Source: Amoebophrya sp. A120 (lineage: Eukaryota; Sar; Dinophyceae; Syndiniales; Amoebophryaceae). From it: a DNA stretch of 64,000 nucleotides. Made by a program: the position numbers and the translations under genes. Shown here piece after piece: positions 13,001 through 24,200 of this stretch (positions within the stretch are counted from its first letter, which is position 1; the number at the start of each line of letters is the position of its first letter). The stretch spans positions 7,398,601 to 7,462,600 of the forward strand of contig CAJINV010000003.1 in assembly GCA_905178155.1 (NCBI GenBank), read 5' to 3'. The notes under the pieces were generated by a model. It was not told the DNA's origin. It did not search any database and saw nothing but the letters and a program-made list of their open reading frames with translations.

Positions 13001-16000
13001 AAATACGAACACGATCAACCCAGTAAGAAAGCACTACCTTGACCATGACACTTGCTCGCAATCCAGTTCCGAGGTTGGACGGGCAGACGAGGACGTATCC
13101 CAAATGGTCATTGTGCATGAAGTCGTATCCCTCCGCTTTTACGACGTCCTGCACGGCGTTGCAGCCACTGACGAAGCGCTCGAAGACCTCTTTGATGTCG
13201 GCTCCCATCTGCATGGAGATGATCCTATCCCATCGAGAAAAAGCTAGAACCGAGACCGATCATGTACATGCGGCGCTGTTTCAGATGCAATTAAAAAAAA
13301 AGCTTAATATGTTGAGTTCGAGAAAGTAGTAATTGTAATTCCGCGATGATCCCATCAACCTGGGCCGCCGCGGGGAGCCCATAGCACTAAGCCGCCGTCC
13401 AAACCATGCAAAAACGACATTTGTTTCCGATAATTTTTCCGCTGTCCAGCTTCCTTTTTTAGTTACCCAGCGGATGTTGGAGTGGATCCTCGTTCCGCTT
13501 TTTTCATCTCTGGGATACATTCGGGTGTGGTCCTCCTCGTTGACCCAGACCAGGAAGTTCTTTTTGTCGTTGAAGAAAATACCGCGGGCGTCCGGCCAGT
13601 GCCGACCCATGCCCCCGGAGAGCAGCAGCGTGGAGTCCGGCTCCTGAAAGAGGAAATGCTCTTTGCGCAAGGTTTCCTCCTCCTCGTAGGTGATCCCGTT
13701 CGGCTTGGGTTCGTAGGACTTGCTGCCCGCGAGCGGGTAGTAGTCGCCCTTCAGGTCCCCGTCCAGCGTCATCAGCGCCTTGACCACGACGCGCTCCAGC
13801 TCGCGGCGGCCCTCCTTCGTGCACGCCGGCGGCAGCAGGATACCCCGGATGCTGCGGCCGGTCCGCACGCGAGTCGAAATCACGTACTCGCCGGTGGGAT
13901 CGATGGAGGTCGTGGACAATTTAGAAACATCCATGTCAGTCGGATGCTTTGCGGTTTTGGCATACCTGTATTCACGTTGGTTCTTTCTCGTCGTGACCCG
14001 ATGCTGTCTGTCATCTTCATCCGCGAGGCAAAAGCTGGAAACTTGTTGTATACAATGCTGCGTGGTATCAGACTATCTGTACTACTTATGTGCAGATCAT
14101 ACAGTAGACAACTTCCAGACAGGAGCCGTGGCACTTTTCTGCAACTGACGTATGTAGTAGTCTTTACTCTGTGGCAGCACTTGCACTAGCGCCACAAAGT
14201 GCTTCATATAAATTGGCCGCCGCCGCGCCACAAATCGACAAAACATTTGAGTTGTACAGCTCCCTTTGCACAACTGAAACTGATGAACTGCACGAAGGAG
14301 CAGAATAAAGTGAGAAGTTGCTCACCGAGAAGATCGCGCCCTTATTCAATGTCAATCTTTCTTTTGGATGAAACTGTGATGAATAAAGTTGCGGCGTCAA
14401 CATCAATGCTGTACCCTCCGTGGCGAATGTCGATAACGGGATCGAAGTATGAGATTGCAAAACTCGCCCTCCCCCTCACTTGAGTGGCATGAACAGCAAC
14501 ACAAGCATTGGCAGAAGTGTGGCCTCCGCATGACAAATTGCAGTGCGGTTTGGATGAAACTTGTCATGCTAAACAGAAGTGCGGCACACTTTGCCTCCCC
14601 CTTTGCAAACGGCCGCAGATGGCTGTCACGCAGGGAAGGTAGGTCAGGCGGACACCGAAGTGCACAACAAGGTCAGGCGGACACCGAAGGATGAAACTTG
14701 TCATGCACAACAGACCTAAGAGGGAACGAGTGGACATGGTATTTTCCATGACAAATGAGGGAAAGGGGAAGTTGTGCAGTCTCATACGAAGAGGTCGGCA
14801 AACACAGTCCAGGACTCCTCGTCTCCGGCCACGCAACCGCAAGTCTTGATCATCGGGTGTCCTTTGTTGTCCATGCCGGTCTTGATGCACCGCGCGAACG
14901 TCACCCCTCCGGCAGTATGGAGTTCTCGAGCGTTACAGTGTCCTCTGTTGGCTACACACACTTGCGGTGCAATAACAAAATGAACAATGAAACCCCTAAT
15001 TAATAGCTCGTAGAGCCGTGTCATCTTCCACCATGAAAGAGTGAAAGGGGGAGCTTGCTCCTCTCGCATCAAAACTTACTTCGGCACAGAGAGACATCAA
15101 TCCTGTTTGGACATGCGAAGTAGCTTGATTGCGTGGGCGTGGTGCTGGCGGCTGATGGCGATTTTGGATGAAACAGCAAGCAACCAGCTAGCAATGTAAC
15201 GTTATTTGAGAATCTCATGCATAGCTAGTAACTTTGTCCTTTAGATTTGCATAAAGCGTCGGGTCCTTCTTCAGTACGTCGGTCATGATGCTGTGAGAGT
15301 CGAGTAGTTATTTGAGGACTTACAAGCGAAAGACCGCACCTGTGGCTTTGGATGGCAGCGAGTTTTGCATTTTTTATTGCAAGCTGGTTGCACTTCGTTC
15401 ATATGCGGCTGATGCTACGTACTGGGAAAGAGAAAAAGAAAAAGTGGGCAGCGGCAAGAATACGTAGGAACAAATTTAGACGTACCTATTGTGGTTTGAG
15501 AGGTCCGGGCACTCGTCCGGGCACACGTCGTGGGGGAAGCCGGGATACTCCTCATCCCCGAGGCCGGGCATGAATTCGTAGATAAACTCGCCCTTTTCCA
15601 GTGCCTGCTCCATCTGCACAATCTTCGCGCAACCACTGATCATGTTGTTCACCAGCGTCACCTCGGATTTTCCGAGGCGGTCCGAGTTAGAGATGTCGAA
15701 GATGCCGCCAACAGCCGCACTGTCGACGCCCGCACCACCCCGCGCCTGCAGACCCATGCCCTTGCAGATATCCTTGAAATCGTGTCGCGCGGAGAGGAGC
15801 GGAATCTTAACCATCACGCTGGCGCGCAACCCGGTTCCGAGGTTAGACGGGCAGACGAGGACGTATCCCAAATGGTCGTTGTGCATGAAGTCGTACCCCT
15901 CCGCCTTGACGACATCCTGCACGGCGTTGCAACCCGTCGCAAACCGGGTGAACACTTCCTTGATGTCGCATCCTGTGCAAAAACGATCATGTTCCAGAAG

Positions 16001-19000
16001 TAGCAAAGTGGGCATTTCAGGAAGTACCTACACCGAGAAGCTTTGGCTGTTCGTCGTGCAGGACATAAACAGGCTGCGCGGCTGCACAGAAGGATCTTTC
16101 ACACTTGCGGGCAATTTGAGGCTGCTGCGCGTGACAAGTTTGGTTTCGCCATGCAGCAAGCGTCTGTAGCTAGTGCAGCTGCATCGCATTCGCAGATTTA
16201 TACTCATATAAATGATCCTAGTATAACAAACTGCCAGACAGCATCAGAAACAGAGAATGCTCCTCATTGGGCTGCGCATGAGAAAAATCCTGAGCATCAG
16301 CCTCAGCATGCAAACTTGCATGACAAATCTGAGGTGGGGGACCTCCAGACCACGTTTTTACAAGGATATGTCGGCGCCCATCTGCATGGAAATAATCCTG
16401 GTGTGGTCCTCCTCGTTCACCCAGACGAGGAAGTTCTTCTTGTCGTTGTGAAAGATACCTCAACTATGCAAAGCAAAATTTCCTTCTTGACAGTTTCACA
16501 TCAGGTTCGTTCCTGGAGCCGCAACCTTGTTCAGATCAGCTGTCTGCCACACGTAAAATTAATGCGCAGGAGCACACACGTTCGGTGACCTCACTACATA
16601 CGATCTCATCGTGGTCCTCGTAGATGATAATAGATTTGTCAAGTCAGTGTTAGTTGCTGAATCAATCAGGAAAAATGTGTAACTGTAAATAGGCTTTTCT
16701 GGTGGGATACCGACCCTCGGGCCAGTGTCGGCCCATACCGCCCGACAGCAATAGAGTGGAATCAGGTTCCTGTTCCATTGATTTTCATCAATTTTGCGTT
16801 TTGTGCTCGAAGTTCTATGTATACACCCGTCGTTTCTTGTCATCAACAGCATCACCACTGTTAGTAAAACTAGAATCGCCCTGGCAAGAACAGTGATAAA
16901 CATATAACTCAAACAGATGTATCAGGGTGCTTCAAAAACTAGACGGCTGGGAAGAGGGCTACTTACATATCTTCACTGTGGAGAGGTGGACCATAAAACC
17001 TATAGAAAAGTGAAGTACTTGGAAGAGGAAATGGTCTTCGCGCTTCCGTTATGAAATGCAAAGTTGTCTGGATCGGAAAAATTATGCTAATATTTGGATA
17101 ACGAGAAAACTCCGATACGGAACTCCTCGGCATGACAAGTTTTTCCGCGACAGCGTCTTGGGTAGATCGCATGGCATGAGCATGACATTGACACGCACAG
17201 GCACACGCTCACCCTCACGCCCCGCTTTTGCATGACAAATGAATGACTGACACCGCGTCGCATCAACATGGAATATAGAGTTTTGACTCGTGTTGTCAGA
17301 AATATTTATGGCATTTCGAGTCACACAAGCTTGCAGACCCAGACCGGTATAGTTGATTTGATATCTGCTCCTCCTCTTCCATCGTCATGCCCGTTGGCTT
17401 CGGGGCGTAGGACGTCGACCCTGCGAGCGGATAGTAGTCGCCCTTGAGTTCGTATGGAGGGTCACTCAATTGTACTATCACTGTTTTCCAACTTTCGCAT
17501 CCAAAATACTTAAGTAAATGTGCCCACCATGTCGCGTTTGCAGAAAGACAACAGATGAAATCTCCGTGTGCCAAGAATTGAATGTTGCTTCTTGTCTTTT
17601 AAGGATTTTGTAGTAATGCTTGAAATGCGAAACTGTATGTAGTGACGGTCATTCTCATTTCTTCTTACATAGTTCGCCCTCCAGCGACATCAGCGCTTTG
17701 ATTCTTGCAGAGAAATGTGCCCCACCTTCCGAAAAAAAAATGCAGAAAGCCTCGCCATGACATCCAATTTCTCATGTTCGACAGATGAAAGAGCGAGCTC
17801 GCTGTCCCAACTTCTGGAACTGGTGAAAATTTTAACTTGTCTCTATCTGACAATTATCTCCCCGGGAAGGGTTTTTTCTCAACGTGATACTCACCACGAC
17901 GCGCTCCAGCTCCTTCCTGGAGTCCCGGGTGTGGCTTGGAGGCAAAACGATGCCACGAATGCTGCGGCCGGTCCGGACGCGGGTAGAGATAACGTAGTTT
18001 GTATCGAGGTAAAAATCTCTGAGTGACAACTCATTTACAGAGTCGCAACAACGCTCGCCGGGCGCGCAAAAAAAATCACGGTTATCGTGCTTCGCAGACA
18101 CTCCTTTTGCAGCATTTTTTGCCCGGCAGGCTGTAAAATGTAAATGTCATTCTTGTTTCCCTTCATTGCGTTTTGCACGAGACCAGTGTCGTCCGAAGGA
18201 TGAAGAGGAGAACCAACGGCCCCTCGGGCAGAAGTACTAATTTAAATATAAGTACTTATTTCTGCAGCTGGTCAAAAATGCACAGGAGCTACAGAAAGCC
18301 CGTCACAGTAGTAAACGAATGTCACACATCACTCCTTTCTCGTCAGTAACTTTATCAAATGTAAAAATGTCTGGGTCTGGAAACTTGTGATGCTGAGTGG
18401 CGTCTCATGATGAGGCCACAAATGCAAATGCTGGCTCAGCATGACAAGTTTCTGAGCTTCTATCTAGGTGTTGCCTATTCTGCATGACAAACTGCGTTCC
18501 TGCATCACAGAACAGTGGAGCTCTTGGGTGACGTGCATGACAGATTTAAGAGTCATGCCAGACAAGCATGACAAACATGCATTCTTCCAGACCCAGACAT
18601 ATTTGCATTTGATAAACTTCCCGTCGGGTCAATTTCTGTGTCCAGCAGTTTGGACACGTCCATGTCGGTTGGGTGTTTTGCGCTCGCAGGGTAGCTATCA
18701 AATGTAAAAATGTCCAGGTCTGGAAGAATGCAACTTGTGATGCTGCGTCTGCATTATGCAAAAATCTGTATTGCATGAACAGCAAAAGAGGTCTGGTTTT
18801 GGCCCCGGCGAGAGGGCATCTCTCATGCGGTATAGGCATCAGAAAGCCCTCACAAGATCTGTGATGCTAGGGCATGCATCGCAGACATCAGGAGTCATGC
18901 AAAATGTGCATGACAAACTTTGCATCCTTCCCGACCCAGACATTTTTACATTTGATAGTAGCCGCCATGCCGAATATCAATCACCGGATCGAACAACTCG

Positions 19001-21110
19001 GCAAACATGCTGAACGACTCTTCATCACCTGCGACGCAGCCGCACGTTTTCACCATCGGGTGCCCCTTGTTGTCCATTCCTGTATTTGCTTGTTTTGATT
19101 TCGTCGTGTTCATGATGAATCAGCACTTCTCACACGGCTGCCACCATAACTGCCCGCTTCATTCTTTGATTCTGTGCACTAAGTTGTAACAGTGACCATG
19201 TCGCGCGGCACGCTTCACTCTCATGTAGAAAACAAATGCACACGCAAATCTAGGACCAGCACACCACGCACAGGCATCACGGACAGACCTTTGCGAATTC
19301 GGGTCCGATTTATTTTCGGCTTGTTTGATGTAACAAGAAAGTTCTCAACATGACAAAGCCGGAAACGCACCAAATTCCACCTGCCCCTCTCTTTTATAAT
19401 AATTTCACGAAACTGCACCGCAATATGCTCCTAGTGCAACAAAATTCTTTTTGTTTTTAGTGATGCCACTATATAATTTACATCTACAGTACCTGTTTTG
19501 ATGATTCTGGCAAATCCCACACCCATGGCGGTACGCTTCTCCTTCAGGGTCGCGTAGATACTCGGGTCCTTTTTGAGGACATCGGCCACCTTCATCACAT
19601 TGCAAATCGTTCCTGGTCTGTTCGTGTACTTGTCTTCTTTCTGCGATTTTGCAAAAAGAACGAAATCTTGCGCGCGTGTTTTATTGGCCTGAAAAGTAAC
19701 GCTAACGTCATGCTCAGCCGCAGGGTAAGGGGCCCAAGAGAGAAATAGTTTTGCTGCCGTATCGATCATGGGAAATTGATTGGGGAAAGACAAGCAGGAA
19801 TGCAATTTTTGTTTCTGACGTTTCATTCCGGCTTCATGTTCATCCAAACGCACGACAAATACGACGTCCTAGACGGTGGATTTTCACAAATCATACTGAT
19901 GGAGGCGTGCTTGCTGAGGTCTGGCATTTCGTCCGGGCAAACGTCTGCCGGAAAGCCGGGGTACTCCTCGTCGATTGTATGAAATCAAAAACCGCTGCAG
20001 CTAACGTTTATAATTACGCTGTGCCCTCCGAATACGACTTTTTGCAGTTGCATTTGAAACTCTTCGAATTTCAATCAACTTGTTGATTCACGACCACCTG
20101 CAATGATCTTCAATGCCTCATATCGATTTCTGATTCTGTCTCGTCGCAGCCGACACACTACAACATTCTTAGGATGACTCACGTTATTAACGCAGACTAG
20201 GTACAGCACTGTTACTGTTGTGATACCCCAGACCCGGCATCGAAGCGTAGTCCGGTACGTTGCTCGGCACAATGGCAATGGATTCCTCTGCCGGCGCCTC
20301 TGCAGGTGCATCCGGATCCGCAGCCGCTGCGCGGGCCGAGGGGGATCCGGCGGGGGAGTCTTGTCCTTTTTGCTGCGACAGGTACGAAATCATAAATGCC
20401 AACGGATCGCCAGGCTGTTTCGCCAAAAGACCGTGAATCATGCTTTGCAACGTCCCTTGCACCTACAGTTTGAGAAATCACATCAATTCAAAAGAGCACT
20501 TGGCGCATGAGCATGTTCTTGTACGCGACAGGAAAATAACCGTCATCATCATAATCATCTTCATCATCAGGAACAGGATTATCAAAATTGGTGCTAACGT
20601 TTGGAGGGTGCCCCTGACCGCCCCCGCGCGGCCGCCCGCAGGCATAGCTATAAATTCTCATGCAAGTATATGATCTAGAATGCTAAAAAGGAATGCCGTT
20701 TCTGAGTACGATCGACGGCTGCACCGGCTCGGTCGCTGAAAAATGTGCACAGGTCCTCATGGAGTACGTTTTCTACTTCGTACAACCAAGAAAAATCGCT
20801 AGTAGTTGCGTAATATGCGACAACAACAGCGATGGAGAAGAGAATCATTGACGCATTGGCATTTGGGCTTGGGGCATCTTCAAAAATAAGTACAACGTTT
20901 TCACTTCTACTCATCCAGCAGAAACAGAAAAGCAAAAACAGGGATAGAACATATAGTATCATACCGCGTGTTCGTCCAGATATTTTGTGGCCTTCAGAGC
21001 CGATTCATGCCGGCTAGAGCGGGACTTGTTCACATCCTGTTTCTGGCTGTCCGACGTACAGCCCAGCGTGAGCTTGATGCCGCTCTCCATCTCCACGAGC
21101 TCGTGGAATT
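7049..21110 (-). CDS. Three-domain arginine (phosphagen) kinase with N-terminal RIIa/DPY-30-like docking motif
   Basis: The enzyme reversibly moves phosphate between ATP and a guanidino substrate. Three complete ATP:guanido phosphotransferase domains are fused head to tail. Each has an EYPGFP start, STRVRTGRS or SSRVRTGRS, a GDYYPLAG segment, NEEDHTR and the reactive-cysteine motif CPSNLGT, so all three may be active. [16 protein letters not shown] is more arginine- than creatine-kinase-like. Domain 1 is about 20.0-15.6 kb, domain 2 about 15.6-12.5 kb, domain 3 about 12.5-7.0 kb. Exons at 21.06-20.97 and 20.46-20.22 kb join to ATKYLDEHA plus [13 protein letters not shown] and [15 protein letters not shown], a RIIa/DPY-30-type helical docking motif that often anchors proteins in flagella. 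There are about 30 exons; at least 16 introns or intron parts are introners. Other introns are ordinary GT-AG (for example 12.13-12.27 and 15.29-15.49 kb). The first exon and the last exons (7.0-7.9 kb, containing EQRLEKGE) are uncertain. Confidence 0.9.
7942..8299. mobile_element. Introner in kinase domain 3 (358 bp)
   Basis: Termini TATCAGAATG and CACGATA; direct repeat CCACC on both sides (937-941 and 8300-8304 endings). Excision joins KSEV to DLVNNMI, the conserved end of the kinase fold. Confidence 0.85.
8334..8732. mobile_element. Introner in kinase domain 3 (399 bp)
   Basis: Termini TATCACATGG and TTTCCATA; direct repeat TTCGA on both sides. Excision rebuilds [13 protein letters not shown]. 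The exon left between this element and the previous one (8300-8333) is only 34 nt. Confidence 0.87.
9358..9732. mobile_element. Introner, TACC/GATA-ended family (375 bp)
   Basis: On the plus strand it starts TATCGTCTGG and ends ggataatttttccttttGGTA. The flanks are CGTAG and CATAG (4/5). Excision rebuilds [13 protein letters not shown]. The odd GGTA end and its ggataatttt neighbour recur in the element at 62386. Confidence 0.75.
9864..10230. mobile_element. Introner, TATCC family (367 bp)
   Basis: Termini TATCCTGTGTAAAAC and GACGTTTCTACTGAGCATA; direct repeat AGACC on both sides. Excision rebuilds [13 protein letters not shown] in domain 3. Confidence 0.87.
10269..10495. mobile_element. Introner, TATGA family (227 bp)
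   Basis: Starts TATCAGTGTGCAAAACTC and ends GGGTTGTGCACTGTCATA; direct repeat TTCCG on both sides. Excision rebuilds [13 protein letters not shown]. Confidence 0.87.
10648..10991. mobile_element. Introner, TATGA family (344 bp)
   Basis: Starts TATGAAAGTGCAGAACTCCC and ends GAGCTGTGCAGGGTCGCTTCATA in pieces. The flanks CCACG and CCGCG differ at one base. Excision rebuilds [13 protein letters not shown]. Confidence 0.82.
11468..11764. mobile_element. Introner in kinase domain 3 (297 bp)
   Basis: Termini TATCCGCTGAAAA and GCTTGCAAGCATA; direct repeat CCAGC on both sides. Excision rebuilds [16 protein letters not shown]. Confidence 0.86.
11821..12082. mobile_element. Introner, TCTGGG family (262 bp)
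   Basis: Termini TATCAAATGTAAAAGTG and CACTTTTACAGTTGATA; direct repeat CGCCG on both sides. Excision rebuilds [17 protein letters not shown] of domain 3. Confidence 0.92.
13226..13517. mobile_element. Older introner, TATCC family (292 bp)
   Basis: Termini TATCCCATCGAG and CATCTCTGGGATA. The flanks GATCC and CATTC match at 3 of 5 bases, suggesting age. Excision rebuilds [15 protein letters not shown] in domain 2. Confidence 0.65.
14448..14786. mobile_element. Introner, TATGA family (339 bp)
   Basis: Starts TATGAGATTGCAAAACTC and ends GAAGTTGTGCAGTCTCATA; direct repeat CGAAG on both sides. Excision rebuilds [15 protein letters not shown] in domain 2. An internal segment, caggcggacaccgaag, is duplicated near 14650 and 14675. 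Confidence 0.9.
15969..16368. mobile_element. Introner, TATCC family (400 bp)
   Basis: Starts CATCCTGTGCAAAAACG (first T mutated) and ends CCACGTTTTTACAAGGATA; direct repeat TGTCG on both sides. Excision rebuilds [13 protein letters not shown] in domain 1. Its interior (agcatcag, gaatgctcctcat.gggct) resembles sequence at 42100-42245. Confidence 0.87.
16465..16709. mobile_element. Older introner in kinase domain 1 (245 bp)
   Basis: Termini TATGCAAAGC and TGGTGGGATA. The flanks TCAAC and CCGAC match at 3 of 5. Excision rebuilds [15 protein letters not shown]. Confidence 0.65.
17050..17363. mobile_element. Older introner, diverged TCTGGG family (314 bp)
   Basis: Starts TATGAAATGCAAAGTTGTCTGG and ends CAGACCGGTATAGTTGATTTGATA in pieces. 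The flanks TCCGT and TCTGC match at 3 of 5. Excision rebuilds [15 protein letters not shown]. Confidence 0.68.
17453..17671. mobile_element. Introner in kinase domain 1 (219 bp)
   Basis: Termini TATGGAGGGTC and TTCTTACATA; direct repeat GTTCG on both sides. Excision rebuilds [15 protein letters not shown]. Confidence 0.85.
18353..18614. mobile_element. Introner nested at the 5' end of another intron (262 bp)
   Basis: TCTGGG family, termini TATCAAATG and CATTTGATA, direct repeat AACTT on both sides. Removing it alone leaves a stop right after DPTG. It therefore sits a few bases inside an ordinary intron whose donor would be GGAA|GTT and whose acceptor is near 18015. Confidence 0.85.
18696..18957. 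mobile_element. Introner, TCTGGG family (262 bp)
   Basis: Termini TATCAAATGTAAAAATG and CATTTTTACATTTGATA; direct repeat GTAGC on both sides. Excision rebuilds [18 protein letters not shown] of domain 1. It lies two codons from the homologous insertion in domain 3. Confidence 0.93.
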
Positions 21111-21299
21111 TATCACGGAGAAAAGTCATAAAAAGCTGGCATACAATATATATTTTTATCTCAACGAAGCTTTCATGCAAAAATGGTTCTGATTCTGAAG
21201 CTGCCGCGCATAAGTATGTATGTACCTCTGCACACTTGATGCCCATGACCAATTCGTTCGTGTTTTGAATAGCATAATATTACACAGTAGTTTTGGTTG

Positions 21300-24200
21300 T
21301 AAGCTAGCTTTTGTTTGCAGTGTCGTAGAACTGCGGGTCTGCTTTCATGGAGCTGAGCGGAACGATTTTTGATGCCACCTTCTGAAACACGTCCACCTTC
21401 ATGGTGGCGTGGTTGGACGTCGGAAATGGAAAGGGGGTCGCATCCGCACGAAACGGGGCCTGTCGCCGTTGTTCCCCGATCCGAAGAGTGTCAATCGGAA
21501 AACTAGTACGACCCTCAGCCAAGGAAGGCAACTACACGCTTGCGCGGCAAGACAATCTTACTACAGCACGACCTGCCCTTTTTTCTACATCTTCAAACAC
21601 GTCGAGCCTCCCTAGTAACCCAGTAGATTAGCACATAGCCAAATCGGTCTTGCACACATCACACACTAGCACCATCATGTGGGTAATATCTGTTAGTCTG
21701 CTATATTATACTTCAGCACGATGGAAGTGCACGATCAGTGTCCTCAGTTCTGCAACAGGAGGCGTCGCGAACTTCATCTCTTGGTTTTTTGTAGAAATCT
21801 TACGCAAAACAATCCTTTGCCTTTCCTGGCGGTCCACCGAGAGTGGCACCGGTTCTTTCCACGTCCATAAATAGACACGTAGGCCTTGTCCGGAAGCCCC
21901 TCGCCAGACACCACACTGACGTTCATGCTTCGGATTTTTCTGTCTTGTGATGTTACTAGGCGGTAGCTCACGATCTAAGAAGGAGCGGTTTGTTCTGTCT
22001 TTTTTTTAAAAGAGTATTTTTATTTTCGTTACTGAGCGATCGCAGCACGCAAAGGCAAACCATAACCAACCAAGCCGTTTGGTATTTCTAACAAATGCGC
22101 CGTGCAGCTGCGCCAATGCGACTGCAGAAGAATTGTATCCCCGTTTTTTCTTCAGAACAGTGGCTGAAAACTACCTTTCCAAGGACAAATGATGAGTCGG
22201 ATATTCTTGCAAAAATTTTGGATTATCGGCGCTCTGACATGAAATCTTTCGCTTTGGTTTGTCTCGTTCCTCTCCAGCTTCACGACCTCCAAGCTTACAC
22301 TTTACTTTTATATTTCTCTCTGTCCAGCACGTTTGCGCGGGAGATATCAGTCTACTGCCCTGCAAAATCTTGATGGATGGAGATACCCGTGAAGTAGATG
22401 GCGCGCAGCCAGAGCCCTGTCAACTTCCACTATCTAATTGACAGAATGCGACGTCAATGCTGAACAAAAACAGGTGTTTGACTTGCCGGCGGCCGCAGCG
22501 CCTGCGCATTACTGCAACAGCACCGAGGTTTCTCTTTCTTTTGCCCAGAGTAGAGCAGACAACGAAGCCGTAAACCTAAACACGATGTCGTCGCTCTGAG
22601 CTATAATACATGTCACTGTGCGTTTCATGTGCCAACTGTGCGGCTTCCTGGGTACGACGCCGGAAGATCATGAGTCAGACATTCATAATTGCTGTGAGCG
22701 GAGGAGCGAGTACAACTTTGACGCGCAAAAGAAAAAATAACTTTAAGTCCTTACACTCAATATCTTAGCTTTTGTCCGACGACATCGACTACCCGTTCGC
22801 CAAGGAAGAGGAAGATCTTTGCGTCCGCCAGCACCAACACGCGGTGAACACAAACCGCGTCTCGCGAACGCAGCTTATTCTTACCAGTAAAAAAAATGAA
22901 GTTCTTCACTTATACATCGTCCTCCCCCACCTGATCTCGGACAGGCAGGCAGCGCAAGTAGAGCAAGCCCGCTGGAACCATTTCCAGGGTCTCCCAGAGC
23001 TGCCCCGAGCCCACCTCGTCGCGCTGCTCTTGGTCAAACAGCAGCCGCGTCGTGTGGTGTGACACTGTACCCGTACGAGACGTTTGTAAGTAAGGATTCA
23101 GCACCGGATTTCGCTCCGCGTTCCCCCGTTCCCGCTCAATCATCTTCGCTAGCTGGCCGCCACCAATTTGACATCTGAACAAAAAAATGGAAAGTCTTCA
23201 CATCTTTCAACAGAACGGAAAATGATACAGTGACAACTACTCAATGTAGTTCTATGGTTCCTGATAAGTAAGTACTAGCTACTACACCTGTCAACTCTGA
23301 TCATTGCCGCGCGTCCTCACAGGTACTCAGTGTTCAATCGTCCTGAGTGAAACGCGGGTGTTAGTGTGGTCAGGATTATTGCAATTGCTGTTTTTGTGTC
23401 GTCGAAGCTAGATGTGACGACTTTCTTCCGCATCCTATCCCGACTTTCTTGATCGGACCTTCGGCGTCGCAGCAAAAGCTAAGCTGATACCGAACCATAC
23501 GCTGAAGCTGAAAATACCAATGGCACCGGCACAAAAAAATATTAAAAACGACGCATCTATGCTCTGTGCGCGATTCGTAAGAAAGCAATAGCTTATAGCT
23601 TTTGCTTTTCTGGAACATCGCAATCCAATCCCAATCAAACAATAAATGGAAAAATGAAAATGAATCGTATCAAGAACCTGGATATGATTTCGCTGTTGTA
23701 GATGTTTTGCTGGCGCAGTTCTATGGTAAGCACCTCGGTCTCCTCCATCGGATCGAAATTAATCTGAATTGTTTCCCTTAAATCCAGGCGGAAACCGAGA
23801 GTTGCCTGGTCTTGCGTTCCGGCCCCACGGGCGGAGGTCGTGCCGGGTGGAATAGTTGCAGATGAGTTGATGCCCTCGGGGATTGTGCTCACGACCCCGG
23901 GTGCAGTACCTGTAACTCCCGCTCCAGTGCCGCGCATACTGTGGTGCGTTTTGACTCGAGTTTTATGGTCGAGGTTGTAGCCCTATTCACAGAAAAAAAC
24001 CCACCGACCCCCATGAGCCACTTTAACGTTAGCACGACCTCCAATACAGACTATGCGTATGCATATGCTTCATGTTGTTCTGGATGACTACTTGGATTAT
24101 CGGGGGATGGGTTTTTGGCCTGGATAAGCCCATTGATACGTTCAGGAAAACGTGCTTCCCGACACTGGCATTCTCGATCTTCCAGAAAACCAACTCCACA

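Noticed and set aside
20675-20962. Hydrophobic minus-strand ORF at 20675-20962.
   Set aside because: It lies in the GT-AG intron between the two exons that form the RIIa-like motif.
22470-22760. Search for a dinoflagellate spliced-leader gene or other small RNA genes in this and other spacers.
   Set aside because: No match to the remembered spliced-leader core (ccattttggctcaag) or its complement was found in the window by eye.
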